Shown here in pieces: positions 43,844-53,483 of a stretch of 64,000 nt of DNA. This DNA is from Desulfovibrio inopinatus DSM 10711 (lineage in GTDB: Bacteria; Desulfobacterota; Desulfovibrionia; Desulfovibrionales; Desulfovibrionaceae): assembly GCF_000429305.1 (NCBI RefSeq), contig NZ_AUBP01000028.1, forward strand, positions 1 to 64,000. Direction: 5' to 3'. A program made the translations under genes and the position numbers. How positions within the stretch are numbered: position 1 is the first letter of the stretch; each line of letters opens with the position of its first letter. Under the pieces are notes generated by a model. That model was not told the DNA's origin. It saw only the letters and a program-made list of their open reading frames with translations, and searched no databases.

Positions 43844-44839
43844 TCACTTTGTCTTCGCCGAGACGAGTCGTTGGGCTAAACGTAGCGCAGCGTTAAAACT
43901 TCCCAGGCTTGCTTTACCCGTTCCAACAAGGTCGTAGCCTGTACCATGGTCTACGGATACACGCACATATGGCAAGCCGAGCGTCACATTGACGGCTTCA
44001 TGGAAATGCAACAATTTGAGTGGAGCCAACCCTTGATCATGGTACATAGCAAGGACTGCAGAGAATTTTCCTTGAGCCGCCTGAAAGAAGACGGTGTCTG
44101 CCGGCAGAGGACCAACCGCATCAATTCCCGCTTCTTGTGCGGCTTTGACTGCCGGAATAATGGTGTCGATTTCTTCACGACCGATTTTCCCTGACTCTCC
44201 TGCATGTGGATTAAGCCCACAAACAGCAAGAGGAGCTGTCAAATCAAGGCGTTGCGTATGCTCTGCCGTCAATTTGAGGCAGCGCAATATTTTTTCTTTT
44301 GTGATGAGGTTTGGAACTTCACGTAAAGGAGGATGTGTCGTGACGAGACTGACTCGAAGTACATCTCCACACAAATGCATGCAGACATTATCGGCCCCGA
44401 CTCCTGACCGTTCTGCCAGAAATTCAGTATGCCCAGGAAAAAGAAATCCAGCATCATTCAATAACGCTTTGTTGAGCGGACAGGTCATGATGGCGTCAGC
44501 TCGTTTTTCAGCAAGCAGACGGCACGCCGTTTCAAGACTGATACCGGCGGCAACCCCTCCCTCGGTGACGGCTTCTCCTATGTTGGGTTGCCAATATTTC
44601 AATGCTTTAGGGACAAGAAGATGGATCGAAGGGTTCTCCTGTGTGACTTCATTGAATGTCGTCACTGTCCTCCAAAATGGATCAATGCCAAATTGTTGCG
44701 CATGATATGCAAGCCCTTGCTCGGGGCCGATAAGGACAACAGAAACACCGGCAAAGGCATTTTCCATAAATGCTCGGCAGACGAGTTCCGGTCCGAGGCC
44801 GTTGGGATCGCCTAATGTCAACAGTAATGGTTTCTTCAT
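43844..44839 (-). CDS. pdxA: 4-hydroxythreonine-4-phosphate dehydrogenase
   Basis: 331 residues, the standard length. The start LTLGDPNGLGPELV, the metal-binding HTEFLAERSG near residue 134 and CGLNPHAGESGKIGREE, and the C-terminal MYHDQGLAPLKLLHF are all recognisable. It makes the PLP precursor in the DXP-dependent route with PdxJ. AGAGAG precedes the ATG. It lies beyond the glgA terminator, so it is probably transcribed separately. Confidence 0.95.
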   Translation of the reverse strand: MKKPLLLTLGDPNGLGPELVCRAFMENAFAGVSVVLIGPEQGLAYHAQQFGIDPFWRTVTTFNEVTQENPSIHLLVPKALKYWQPNIGEAVTEGGVAAGISLETACRLLAEKRADAIMTCPLNKALLNDAGFLFPGHTEFLAERSGVGADNVCMHLCGDVLRVSLVTTHPPLREVPNLITKEKILRCLKLTAEHTQRLDLTAPLAVCGLNPHAGESGKIGREEIDTIIPAVKAAQEAGIDAVGPLPADTVFFQAAQGKFSAVLAMYHDQGLAPLKLLHFHEAVNVTLGLPYVRVSVDHGTGYDLVGTGKASLGSFNAALRLAQRLVSAKTK

Positions 44840-44849
44840 GATTCTCTCT

Positions 44850-44896
44850 AAACAGCTGCGCCGGATTTCTCTTAATAAGAGAAATCCGGCGCAGCT
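44850..44896 (-). terminator. Terminator between glgA and pdxA
   Basis: Arms of about 21 bp starting AGCTGCGCCGGATTT (44854-44874 with 44876-44896), followed on the minus strand by TGTTTAG. It terminates glgA, directly before the pdxA start codon region. Confidence 0.75.
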
Positions 44897-44914
44897 CGGG
44901 AAGAAGGGTTTGTC

Positions 44915-46372
44915 TTAAATTTGTGCTCCCAACGCGCGATAACTTTCTATATAGTGCTGGCCGGATTCGGCCCAGGAATATGTTGTACGCATCGCTCGTC
45001 GCTGCATCTCTTGCCACTCCTCAGTCCGATCCCATACGGCAAGAGCTTGTTTGATTGCGCCAAAAAACATATCCGGGTCCGCGTCAGGAAAAATGAAACC
45101 TGTTGCATCGCCATGTGGATACGAAACAATGGTATCTCGCAGGCCACCAACGGCTGTCGCGACAGGAGGAGTACCGAACTTTAAGGAGTACATTTGTGTC
45201 AAACCACAAGGTTCATAACGCGATGGCATGAGAAAAATATCTGATGCAGCCTGAATACGGTGAGCAAGGTCTTCTGTATACCCAACGCGAACGGCTAATC
45301 TCCCAGGATAGTCCTCCACCATTTCTTGGAGACGTGCCTCGAACTCAAGATTTCCTTCGCCAAGCACGATGACACCGATATCTTCCTTCATGAGTTCCGG
45401 CATAATCGAAATGAGCAGATCAATCCCTTTCTGGCGACGTAATCGTCCAATAAACCCAAGAACCGGTCGATCTATGAGTTTCGGATCAAGATCAAGCTCA
45501 TAGATTAAATGCTCTTTGCAAGTTTTCTTTCCAGACAAATTTTCGGGCGTGTATTTGCATGGAAGATAGCGATCACTTGTTGGGCTCCAAACGGAATAGT
45601 CTGCTCCATTGAGGATGCCTTTAAGGTCTGTAGCGCGGGAGGATAGAATGCCCTCAAGCCCACACCCGAATTTCGGAGTGACAATTTCTTTCGCGTAGGA
45701 AGGACTCACTGTCGTCACAAGATCGGCATAGGCGATTCCGGACTTCAGCATGTTGAAATCACCCCAAAATTCAGCGCCATTGATATTCCAAGCTTCGGCA
45801 GGAAGTCCCGATTCCCAGAATAACCGGGATGCATAGCGTCCTTGAAACGCTAAGTTATGGATAGTCTGTACGGTTTTCGTTTTGGACCAAAAACTATCGT
45901 AGCGTCGCTGGAAATGAATAAAAGCAGGGACAAGAGAAGCCTGCCAGTCATGAGCATGAATAATGTCTGGAGCGACATCCATGCGTCGAGCCCATTCTAC
46001 TGTGGCGCGACAAAAAAAGATGAATCGTTCGCAGTTATCGAAGTATTCACCTTGGTGTGTATTATAGTAGAATCGACGGTCAAAGTATTCACCACGTTGA
46101 ATGAAGTAAACAGGGAGGCCGTCATAATCGGAAACATAAATCTCAGCGGTAATTGGCGCCCAGGGGTATCCGACATGCATGCTCGACGACAACAGGCGCA
46201 TCGGATATCCACCGGTCGACAACCTGCCATAAAATGGCGTAATGACAGCTACATCCTGACCCATTTGGCGTAACTCTGACGGAAGCGCCCCAAGGACGTC
46301 TCCAAGACCGCCAGTTTTTGAGAACGGGAATATCTCTGAAGCGACGTAGATAATCTTATGCTTGAACTGCAT
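44915..46372 (-). CDS. glgA: Glycogen synthase (ADP-glucose-type)
   Basis: 485 residues. The N terminus has the substrate-binding [13 protein letters not shown] motif near residue 20. The C-terminal Rossmann half has [15 protein letters not shown] and the E-x7-E retaining GT5 motif region [19 protein letters not shown]. It elongates alpha-1,4-glucan from ADP-glucose, in keeping with the pgm gene at 57622. GAGGGTG precedes the ATG. No glgB, glgC or glgP nearby. Confidence 0.95.
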   Translation of the reverse strand: MQFKHKIIYVASEIFPFSKTGGLGDVLGALPSELRQMGQDVAVITPFYGRLSTGGYPMRLLSSSMHVGYPWAPITAEIYVSDYDGLPVYFIQRGEYFDRRFYYNTHQGEYFDNCERFIFFCRATVEWARRMDVAPDIIHAHDWQASLVPAFIHFQRRYDSFWSKTKTVQTIHNLAFQGRYASRLFWESGLPAEAWNINGAEFWGDFNMLKSGIAYADLVTTVSPSYAKEIVTPKFGCGLEGILSSRATDLKGILNGADYSVWSPTSDRYLPCKYTPENLSGKKTCKEHLIYELDLDPKLIDRPVLGFIGRLRRQKGIDLLISIMPELMKEDIGVIVLGEGNLEFEARLQEMVEDYPGRLAVRVGYTEDLAHRIQAASDIFLMPSRYEPCGLTQMYSLKFGTPPVATAVGGLRDTIVSYPHGDATGFIFPDADPDMFFGAIKQALAVWDRTEEWQEMQRRAMRTTYSWAESGQHYIESYRALGAQI

Positions 46373-46484
46373 GCGACACCCTCAATAATGATATGAAATG
46401 GTGTTTAGCGGTCCGGGAGAGAAAAAGCATGACACTTTCATGGCAAAACGCATTATCTGAATTTTTTTTTGCATAAAAAGCCAT

Positions 46485-46952
46485 TCAGACAGCCAAAGAT
46501 TTACGTTTTTGCGCGTATCGATGCAAAATATGGGCATGGTCAAAAACAAGTGGCTCAGGAAGATGCTCCAAGTCAAAAACTTTTGCTGCTTTGGCATCAT
46601 CACCAGCAGTTAAGGCTTGCGCATCAACCGGAACGGCAACATATACCACACTCAATGTATGCTGTCTCGGATCGCGGTCGGGTTTGGAAAATACACCCAA
46701 CAAATCCGTTAAAACAACGTCGAGTCCAGTCTCTTCCTTTGCTTCACGTATCGCCGCGACCTCGGCTTGTTCTCCGTAGTCAATGAATCCACCGGGGATG
46801 GCCCACCCGTACGGTTCATTCTGACGTTCGATAAGAACAACACCCTGCCCTGGTATATGAATGATAATATCAACTGTGGGGACAGGATTCCTGTAATATA
46901 CAATTTCTTCGCCACACTTTGGACACGGCTTCTTGAGCAAGGAAACCTCCAT
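46485..46952 (-). CDS. NUDIX hydrolase with N-terminal zinc ribbon half
   Basis: 155 residues. A CPKCG half-zinc-ribbon lies at residues 10-14, then a Nudix domain with the full box [20 protein letters not shown] followed by ETGL near residues 75-97 (G-x5-E-x7-REuxEExGu). It would hydrolyse a nucleoside diphosphate derivative or NADH-like substrate. I choose the ATG at 46952; a TTG one codon earlier also lies in frame. It shares its 5' region with the divergent glycosyltransferase gene. Confidence 0.85.
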   Translation of the reverse strand: MEVSLLKKPCPKCGEEIVYYRNPVPTVDIIIHIPGQGVVLIERQNEPYGWAIPGGFIDYGEQAEVAAIREAKEETGLDVVLTDLLGVFSKPDRDPRQHTLSVVYVAVPVDAQALTAGDDAKAAKVFDLEHLPEPLVFDHAHILHRYAQKRKSLAV

Positions 46953-46995
46953 CAATATCTTGATTTCAAGGCAGTACGGTTTATACCATTACGTT

Positions 46996-47964
46996 ATGCA
47001 ACTTCTCTCAGACTTACGACAAAGCAATACTTGTGACAAGATTATTTTGGATCATGGCGGTGCTTTCGGTGATTTTTTATTAACGTGGTCATCGATCGCT
47101 GCCATTCGCCAATTCTTTCCCAACATCAATTGCTACTGGCATGGCTCGAGTTCCAGGCTTGCTTTCCTCAAACCGCTTGATATCCATCCAGCACCAGCAT
47201 GTATTCACCAAACCATGCGGGATCTCTTTAGTCCGGATTCCAAACGCATTCATGATGCACTGTCGAGCTTTCAACAGAGTCTTGTTTTTCGCTTTCATCT
47301 TGATAAGCGGCCGACAGGCCTTCAAACAAATCGTATCATCTCACTTCAAGGCTACACACCGGGACAATCAACGTCGCCCCTCTACGCCTATGCGACTCAA
47401 TTGTCCGCGCTTGGATTGGATATACCAAGAGATAACCGAGAATACTTCCATCAACTCTTTGCTTCTCCAACACAACACGGCACACGGACTGTCCTGCTTT
47501 TTTCTGGTTCTGGACATCCCAAAAAAAATTGGCCCCGTGTTCAATTTTTTTCACTTGCTTCTCGACTACGAGTACACGGGTTTGACCCTCTTTTTGTTGT
47601 TGGTCCCGTAGAACAAGAGCAAGGCGTGGAGATTAATGAATGGCCTTACGTATATTGCGACCAAGTCGAGGATCTCATTCAGCTCTGCAATAGTGCCCTT
47701 GCGGTCATAGGGGGCGATACGGGGCCAATGCATCTTGCGGGATTGCTTCAAAAGCCCACCGTGAGCCTTTTCGGTCCGACAGACCCTGCGGTTTTCGCCC
47801 CGATCGGCTCTGAAATTGTATCAACCAAGGCCGCATGTTCACCATGTTCTCAACTCTGTCGCAATCTTACATGTCGGAGACCGATATGTATGGAGGAAAT
47901 ATCAGTTGATATGGTCATGGAGGCGCTTGGCCGTGTACTTTCCGCGACACTGCAACCCATATAA
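46996..47964 (+). CDS. Glycosyltransferase family 9 (heptosyltransferase-like)
   Basis: 322 residues. Elements of the GT9 fold are present: ILDHGGAFGDFLLTWSSIAA near residue 20, the ADP-sugar region VLLFSGSGHPKKNWP near residue 166, and VIGGDTGPMHLAGLLQKPTVSLFGPTDP near residue 240. Cysteines cluster at the C terminus (CSPCSQLCRNLTCRRPIC), as in several heptosyltransferases. It likely adds sugars to the LPS core. No convincing ribosome site precedes 46996; an upstream start is blocked by the NUDIX gene. A strong hairpin follows the stop. Confidence 0.8.
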   Translation: MQLLSDLRQSNTCDKIILDHGGAFGDFLLTWSSIAAIRQFFPNINCYWHGSSSRLAFLKPLDIHPAPACIHQTMRDLFSPDSKRIHDALSSFQQSLVFRFHLDKRPTGLQTNRIISLQGYTPGQSTSPLYAYATQLSALGLDIPRDNREYFHQLFASPTQHGTRTVLLFSGSGHPKKNWPRVQFFSLASRLRVHGFDPLFVVGPVEQEQGVEINEWPYVYCDQVEDLIQLCNSALAVIGGDTGPMHLAGLLQKPTVSLFGPTDPAVFAPIGSEIVSTKAACSPCSQLCRNLTCRRPICMEEISVDMVMEALGRVLSATLQPI

Positions 47965-48007
47965 AAAACCGGCTTATCAGGCCTGGATTCCTGATGAGCC
48001 GGTTTTT
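47964..48007 (+). terminator. Terminator after the GT9 gene, first of three copies
   Basis: AAAAACCGGCTTATCAGG (47964-47981) pairs with CCTGATGAGCCGGTTTTT (47990-48007), with one U-G pair, an 8-base loop and a T-run. The same hairpin recurs 398 and 796 bases downstream within the tandem array. Confidence 0.85.
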
Positions 48008-48364
48008 GTAAAAAGAGAAAGGTTATTAAGATTCTAGCAAAAGGCTTGCCAAAGATACTGTTTATATGTATTCCTGTTTAATGCACTGATATATTTAACT
48101 TTAAAAATGATGACAGCGATAGGAATGCAATACCAATCGTTCAAAACCTTAAACCGCTTTGTGAATCTTCGCCAAACTCAATGATTGAAGTGAAATTTTT
48201 TAAACGCTTTTCTCGTTTGAACTGGACTTCGTGTCATCACTTAGGTGGAAATTTTGGATTATCCCACACCGCTGCCAATCCATATGCTTATAAACCTGTT
48301 TGCGAGAACGGCTTTGAACACGCTTGTTCATATGGCTTTTCGCATCAGCGAAAAAGACACAAAA

Positions 48365-48406
48365 AAACGGCTCATCGGGCCTGGATTCCTGATGAGCCGG
48401 TTCTTG
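48365..48406 (+). terminator. Second copy of the array terminator hairpin
   Basis: AACGGCTCATCGGG pairs with CCTGATGAGCCGGTT (about 48366-48402), with a small mismatch in the lower stem. The following T-run is interrupted (TTCTTGT), so it is weaker than the first copy. It marks the end of unit 1 and the start of unit 2. Confidence 0.6.
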
Positions 48407-48762
48407 TAAAAAGAGAAAGGTTATTGAAGTTCTAGCAAAAGGCTTGCCAAAGTTACTGTTCACGTGTGTTCTTGTTTAATATACTGATATACATGACTTT
48501 AAAAATGATGACAGCGATAGTAATGCAATACCAATCGTTCAAAACCTTAAACCGCTTTGTGAATCTTCGCCAAACTCAATGATTGAAGTGAAATTTTTTA
48601 AACGCTTTTCTCGTTTGAACTGGACTTCGTGTCATCACTTAGGTGGAAATTTTAGATTATCCCACACCGCTGCCAATCCATATGCTTATAAACCTGTTTG
48701 CGAGAACGGCTTTGAACACACTTGTTCATATGGCTTTTCGCATCAGCGAAAAAGACACAAAA

Positions 48763-48804
48763 AAACGGCTCATCGGGCCTGGATTCCTGATGAGCCGGTT
48801 CTTG
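48763..48804 (+). terminator. Third copy of the array terminator hairpin
   Basis: The same hairpin as at 48365, 398 bases further on. It closes the second unit of the array. As there, the T-run is interrupted. Confidence 0.6.
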
Positions 48805-49011
48805 TAAAAAGAGAAAGGTTATTGAGGTTCTAGCAAAAGGCTTGCCAAAGTTGCTATTCATTCATTTTTCTACTTAATCATTTGATATTTCATGATTTAA
48901 TAAATGGAGTCATAATATTATTATGATAGCAAACGTTCAAAATGTTAAACTAACTTTTGAATGTCTCCGAATTCTCACATTCAAAGTGAAATTTTTTAAA
49001 CCAACTCTACG

Positions 49012-49674
49012 TTATCTCGGAACAGCTTTTTCATATATTTGAAATCCGGCGTCACAGAGAGCTTGGCGCGATGTTGCACCCTCTCGCAATAGATGAAGTG
49101 TGCGGCCACCGGACAGCGTGATAACGGTAGAAGGAAGACCGCCTGCCGGCGAAGGGCCCTCCACGCAACATGCACCGGTTGTCGCGAGGAGCGTAGGATC
49201 CAGCAGGAGTGCGTCATGGACTGGTGGCTGACCGGAAACATTGGCGCTGGATGCCGAAATTGGCATACCTATTTTTAGAGCAAGGGCCGCTGCGGTGGGA
49301 TGGGAAGTAATCCGTATGGATACTGTGTGGTTCGGACCAAGAATATGCGGAGGAAGTCCCGTGCGTGCCGGCACCACAATGGAAAGAGGTCCTGGCCAAA
49401 AACAATCGGCCAAATTATAGATGATCGGCATATATTGTGAGTTGAAGAATGACGGAGCCAATATGGATTCAACTTGCGCCATATTGGCACACAGCAAGGG
49501 GAACGCTTTTCCCTCCGGCCTGTTTTTGATGTTTACCACAGCCTGTTGGCCATGTTCAAAGAAGGCTCCAGCTCCAAGAGCAAAAAACGTTTCGGTTGGG
49601 TAAATCAACGGACGGCCCTGTTGAAGAATTTGAACTGCCCTATCAACGTCAACCTGCGTGTCATACAACGTCAT
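49012..49674 (-). CDS. YrdC/Sua5-family protein (threonylcarbamoyl-AMP synthase-like)
   Basis: 220 residues. The YrdC fold begins RAVQILQQGRPLIYPTETFFALG near residue 12, then a KNRPEGKAFPLL motif near residue 50 and WPGPLSIVVPARTGLPPHILG, followed by MPISASSANVSGQPP near residue 136. The family makes threonylcarbamoyl-AMP for tRNA t6A. The canonical KxR and SxN motifs are present in outline (KNR, SAN). AAGAAG precedes the ATG. The tandem array ends just beyond its stop. Confidence 0.85.
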   Translation of the reverse strand: MTLYDTQVDVDRAVQILQQGRPLIYPTETFFALGAGAFFEHGQQAVVNIKNRPEGKAFPLLCANMAQVESILAPSFFNSQYMPIIYNLADCFWPGPLSIVVPARTGLPPHILGPNHTVSIRITSHPTAAALALKIGMPISASSANVSGQPPVHDALLLDPTLLATTGACCVEGPSPAGGLPSTVITLSGGRTLHLLREGATSRQALCDAGFQIYEKAVPR

Positions 49675-49802
49675 TGTCTTCTTACCATATTTTTCTCATA
49701 GGGCTTTTCTTTGACACGATGCGACTTGCATGCAACACCGTCTTCGATGACAATATGCAAGGCGCTTTGCCTCGACTTTATACTTCGTCAACAGGAAACG
49801 TC

Positions 49803-51491
49803 ATGTCTTCACGTCCCATAGGCCCCATGCCGAGTCTGGCACCCAGTATCCTTTTGACCGCACTCGACGCCATCCCTGATTATGCTCTCGGAAGCGAAAA
49901 TCGTCTGCGACAAGCCTATATCGTACGCGCATGTCTTGAGCAGCGAACACACCATCCGGAACTCGTCGCGCTTGCTGTCGCCATGGCAACGTGGTCCTGG
50001 CAATCACGGCCACTCAATATTGAGGCCATTCAGGACCTTTTGACATTAGCAAACGCCGGTATTGCGCTTCCTCCAGCACTGATGCGTATACTCACGGCGC
50101 TTCACCGTGCTATTTCTCCCCCGGAAGATACTCAACTCTGGAATCAACTCCGTATTGTAGGTGACACGGAACTCATTGATCGCTTTTGGGATACCGCGCT
50201 TAAAGCGCCTCGATCGGGATTGTATTGGCTCGACCATGTCTTTACAGCGTTGGTTGCCCTCCCCGACCATTCTCGGAGCCGTCGATTGCTCGTTGGGGCG
50301 GCGTGGCCGGCAGAGCTCGAACCGATACGGCTACGTCTTCTTGCTGAAATGGCCTGGCACCATGGGGACACAACGCGAGCTTCGGCACTTTTATCACAAC
50401 TTCCTGCTGGTATTTGGTCTCCATGGACTGACATGGCCCTTGCAGCAATGGCCCGAAACCTTGGGGAAACCACGAAAGCCTCAACACTCACTCAATCTCT
50501 GTGGCAACGGATGCCATGGCATGTGAATATGACATTGGTTACACATGATTTAGTGTGTACATCGCCTTCTGCTGACAATACGCTCATTCCGGCACAACCC
50601 TCTGAAGCTGCCGTATTGATGTATTCCTATAACAATGCGTCGTTACTCAAACACAGCTTGGACAGTCTTGCGGCCTCCAATTTAGGGGCAGCCCCGCTGC
50701 TTGTTCTCAACAATGGGTCGGGAGACGATACCAAAGCCGTCTTGAATGCGGCGGTGGAAAACTTCGATCGAAACCAACTGAACATTATTCATTTGCCCAC
50801 CAATATCGGAGCTCCAGGAGCGCGGAATTGGCTGTTAATGCACGATATCGTCAAGACCGTTCGATATGCGGTGTTTCTTGATGACGATGTCGTTGTGCCT
50901 GCCGACTGGCTTACGTTGCTGTTGCAACAGGCCAGACGTTATCCGCACGCCGGTGCTGTTGGTGTAAAAATCCGCGATGCAGCTCCGCCACATTGTATGC
51001 AATCAGCTGATATCAATTTGTTGAGCCAGCATGCATTGGCCGCTCTCGGCGATGATTCAGTTTTCAAGGAGCGCATTCTTCTGTTCGACAATTGCGCTGG
51101 CAGTCTTGATACTGGACTTTTTGATTATACACGCCCGTGCTTGAGTGTCTCCGGGTGCTGCCATGCCATCTATCGAGAAGCCATTGAGGCGGCCGGTCCG
51201 TTTGATATTCGCTTCAACCCAACACAATTCGATGATCTTGACCGTGATCTTCGCTCTTTTCTCGCGGGATTCCCTGCCGTATATGCCGGGAGTGCGACAA
51301 TTGGGCATGTCCAAGGATCAAGTCTGGCGAAGTCCAAAACCACCGCCGCAGTCGCGAATGTCCGTGGCAATAACATCAAGCTTGAAAACGCATATGACGA
51401 TGTGCAGATCACATCTCTTGCGAAGCAAAACAGCAAACTTCTCGCCGACGATATCCGTGCCAAAGTTCACGCGCTCCAGGAGGCGATATAA
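49803..51491 (+). CDS. Glycosyltransferase family 2 with unknown N-terminal region
   Basis: 562 residues. Residues 1-265 are helical, rich in Ala/Leu/Trp, without a motif I know; they may be TPR-like. Residues 270-520 are a GT-A domain: VLMYSYNNASLLKHSLDSLA, VLNNGSGDDTKAVLNAA, the substrate-binding FLDDDVVVPADWL with a DDD (DxD-type) metal site, and FNPTQFDDLDRDL. It probably transfers sugars to a polymer or protein. AGGAAA precedes the ATG. Divergent from sua5. Confidence 0.75.
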   Translation: MSSRPIGPMPSLAPSILLTALDAIPDYALGSENRLRQAYIVRACLEQRTHHPELVALAVAMATWSWQSRPLNIEAIQDLLTLANAGIALPPALMRILTALHRAISPPEDTQLWNQLRIVGDTELIDRFWDTALKAPRSGLYWLDHVFTALVALPDHSRSRRLLVGAAWPAELEPIRLRLLAEMAWHHGDTTRASALLSQLPAGIWSPWTDMALAAMARNLGETTKASTLTQSLWQRMPWHVNMTLVTHDLVCTSPSADNTLIPAQPSEAAVLMYSYNNASLLKHSLDSLAASNLGAAPLLVLNNGSGDDTKAVLNAAVENFDRNQLNIIHLPTNIGAPGARNWLLMHDIVKTVRYAVFLDDDVVVPADWLTLLLQQARRYPHAGAVGVKIRDAAPPHCMQSADINLLSQHALAALGDDSVFKERILLFDNCAGSLDTGLFDYTRPCLSVSGCCHAIYREAIEAAGPFDIRFNPTQFDDLDRDLRSFLAGFPAVYAGSATIGHVQGSSLAKSKTTAAVANVRGNNIKLENAYDDVQITSLAKQNSKLLADDIRAKVHALQEAI

Positions 51492-51501
51492 ATTGGTCAA
51501 A

Positions 51502-52092
51502 CTACTTTTGTGACCAAATCGATTGCAGCGTCTCAATTTCTTCCGCAGAATATGATGGTTGGTCGTAGAACCCCGCCTCCTGACGTTGTCGATAGGCTTC
51601 ATATAAAATCACTGCCGATGCGACAGACACATTGAGGCTTTGAACCATGCCGCTCATGGGAATATAGAGTTCTTTATCCACAAGTTGCATGAGTTCGTCA
51701 TCAACTCCGTCATGCTCGTTTCCCATAACGACGGCGGTTGGTCTCGTGAAGTCCCAATCGAGTAAGGACGTTGCCGTTGCACTAAATCCTGTCCGCACGA
51801 TCTGAAAACCTTTTTGAGACAAGGCGTTAACCATGTCAGGCCCATTCGTATGGCGTTGCATGGTGATCCATTTCTTCGCCGAGGCAGATGTTTTTTTTCC
51901 TAACACGGGAAAAGGTGTATCTGTATAATAGAGATGGACATGACCGACGCCGAAGGCATCACAACTCCGTAAAATCGCCGACACATTGTGCGGATCATGA
52001 ATATTATTGATGATCAGCGTCAGGTCTTTTTGACGTCGTTCAAGGACGTATTGAATACGCTCCATTCTCCGTTCAGTGCGTTCTCTCGCCAT
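51502..52092 (-). CDS. TrmH-type tRNA/rRNA 2'-O-methyltransferase
   Basis: 196 residues. The SpoU knot motifs are NIHDPHNVSAILRSCDAFGV near residue 33, AVVMGNEHDGVDDELM near residue 120 and IPMSGMVQSLNVSVASAVILYE near residue 146. TrmH proteins methylate G18 of tRNA; some members act on rRNA. I start at 52092 with AAAGGAAAG upstream, since the longer open frame up to 52260 overlaps the acyltransferase. Lies downstream of that gene with a 23-base gap. Confidence 0.85.
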   Translation of the reverse strand: MARERTERRMERIQYVLERRQKDLTLIINNIHDPHNVSAILRSCDAFGVGHVHLYYTDTPFPVLGKKTSASAKKWITMQRHTNGPDMVNALSQKGFQIVRTGFSATATSLLDWDFTRPTAVVMGNEHDGVDDELMQLVDKELYIPMSGMVQSLNVSVASAVILYEAYRQRQEAGFYDQPSYSAEEIETLQSIWSQK

Positions 52093-52115
52093 GTGCTTTC
52101 CTTTATCGTTTCCGT

Positions 52116-53213
52116 CTATGCCGGATTTTCTTTTTTCACGTCTTTGGCGTGGCAGTCTTTCCGCGGCATCCTCGCTCCTGTTGCAAAGGCATAAACAGAA
52201 GGCACCGTCTTTTCCAGAGCCATGCCAATACACAGAGCGATTGCCATCGTGGCAATGCATGATCCGAAATAATACAGGAGTTGTGTCGCGGAATTGGTCG
52301 GGGTGAAAAATGTGGAAATGAATTTTTGAAGAAATGACAAGGTCGGTTCATGGGCAAGATAAATGAAGAACGCATACCGAGCGGTGAACTCAAGCAATTT
52401 ATTATTCTTGATGACGTCAAACCGTGAAATGCACCACAGAAAAAATACGCCAAGAACCATATTGGCTTTGAAAATATACATAGTGGTCAGTTGATCCAGA
52501 CCAAAATGCTGATCAATCGTTAAAAAGAAAAGAACAGCAAGATAGAGGGGAATAATCAATTTTTCGATTTTTGTGCTCTCCCCGATGGGAAGCTCTTGCC
52601 GGCTGAAAATTCCTCCCAGATAAAAGAAAAAAGCGTGGCCATACAATGTAAACGCCAAGGTAGGATTTTGCGTCATCCATAAATAATACAGCAAAAGGAG
52701 CCCAAGGTAGCGAATCTCATTGAAAATCAATATAAAAACAGGAGATACTGCAAAAATAATCAAGAGGTCGCGCAAAAACCACAAAGGATAGTTGATAGGA
52801 AGTGTATTGATACCAAATAATTTAACAAAAATACCTTGTTGAAGAATGAAATTCTTCGTCCCCATATTGGGGATACTTCCAATAAAGTAAATCCAGAGAA
52901 GCCATATCAAGTTAAAGAGGAGAAAAGGAATAAATACTGTAATAAATTTCTTTTTACACATTGTGAAATAGGCTGAGGGGGTCAAAGTAAATGACCGCAT
53001 AAAAAGATAGCCTGAAATTGAAAAAAACAATGGAACAGTAATATAGCAGACATTATTGTTGAAAATTTCATAAATATACGCTGCCGTTGGTTCCATATTC
53101 GGAACATATGACACAAACCCTCGTCCGGTATGTGCCAAAATAACAAAGGACATGAGAATAATGCGGACAATATCGATCCGCCGAGACGTGTCGAGATCAA
53201 TGCGCTTGGCCAT
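52116..53213 (-). CDS. Membrane acyltransferase, family 3
   Basis: 365 residues with about ten hydrophobic helices. It begins RRIDIVRIILMSFVILAHTGRGF with the catalytic His of the family, then a conserved YITVPLFFSISGYLFMRS motif, and PLWFLRDLLIIFAVSPVF. Such enzymes O-acetylate surface polysaccharides or lipids. The C-terminal 25 residues are Lys/Glu-rich and cytoplasmic. CAGGTGAA precedes the ATG. It is transcribed with the TrmH gene. Confidence 0.85.
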   Translation of the reverse strand: MAKRIDLDTSRRIDIVRIILMSFVILAHTGRGFVSYVPNMEPTAAYIYEIFNNNVCYITVPLFFSISGYLFMRSFTLTPSAYFTMCKKKFITVFIPFLLFNLIWLLWIYFIGSIPNMGTKNFILQQGIFVKLFGINTLPINYPLWFLRDLLIIFAVSPVFILIFNEIRYLGLLLLYYLWMTQNPTLAFTLYGHAFFFYLGGIFSRQELPIGESTKIEKLIIPLYLAVLFFLTIDQHFGLDQLTTMYIFKANMVLGVFFLWCISRFDVIKNNKLLEFTARYAFFIYLAHEPTLSFLQKFISTFFTPTNSATQLLYYFGSCIATMAIALCIGMALEKTVPSVYAFATGARMPRKDCHAKDVKKENPA

Positions 53214-53434
53214 GATTCACCTGATTTGAAGAAGAGAACGGACAGGCCGTTCGAGGAACACCCGTTATCGGGGTGCGTAATGCCGACGGGGCGTGACATA
53301 CGTGAAAACACGCCAATTGAAAAGCCGTTCGAGAGAGTTCGCAATGCCGCCCATCACCATGTACACGGCAAGCTTTGCCGCCCTCTTTTTGATTATCATA
53401 CTTATTTTATTAAGAAAAAACATAAAACAAAACT

Positions 53435-53450
53435 TGGCACAATATATGCT
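53435..53450 (+). promoter_or_regulatory. Sigma-54-type promoter
   Basis: TGGCACAATATATGCT matches TGGCAC-N5-TTGCW except for the first T of TTGC, with exact GG-N10-GC spacing. Transcription would start near 53462, about 22 bases before the ATG at 53484. Confidence 0.6.
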
Positions 53451-53483
53451 CAAACAAGAGAAACAACATGATGGAGGTTTATT

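Larger units (their letters stand above)
47970..49005. repeat. 398-bp tandem repeat array with internal terminators
   Basis: Two full units (47970-48367 and 48368-48765) and a partial diverged third (48766 to about 49005), offset by exactly 398 bases. Each unit begins at the terminator-like hairpin (ACGGCTCATCGGGCC... form in copies 2 and 3). It continues through an AT-rich segment and a hairpin-forming stretch (CTTTTCGCATCAGCGAAAAAG). Units 1 and 2 are nearly identical in their right halves, so the duplication is recent there. An 84-residue frame occurs in each unit but spans the hairpin and lacks support as a protein. Confidence 0.9.

Noticed and set aside
48181-48833. Duplicated 84-residue frames inside the tandem array
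   Set aside because: They read through terminator hairpins and share the array periodicity; no ribosome site. More likely non-coding.
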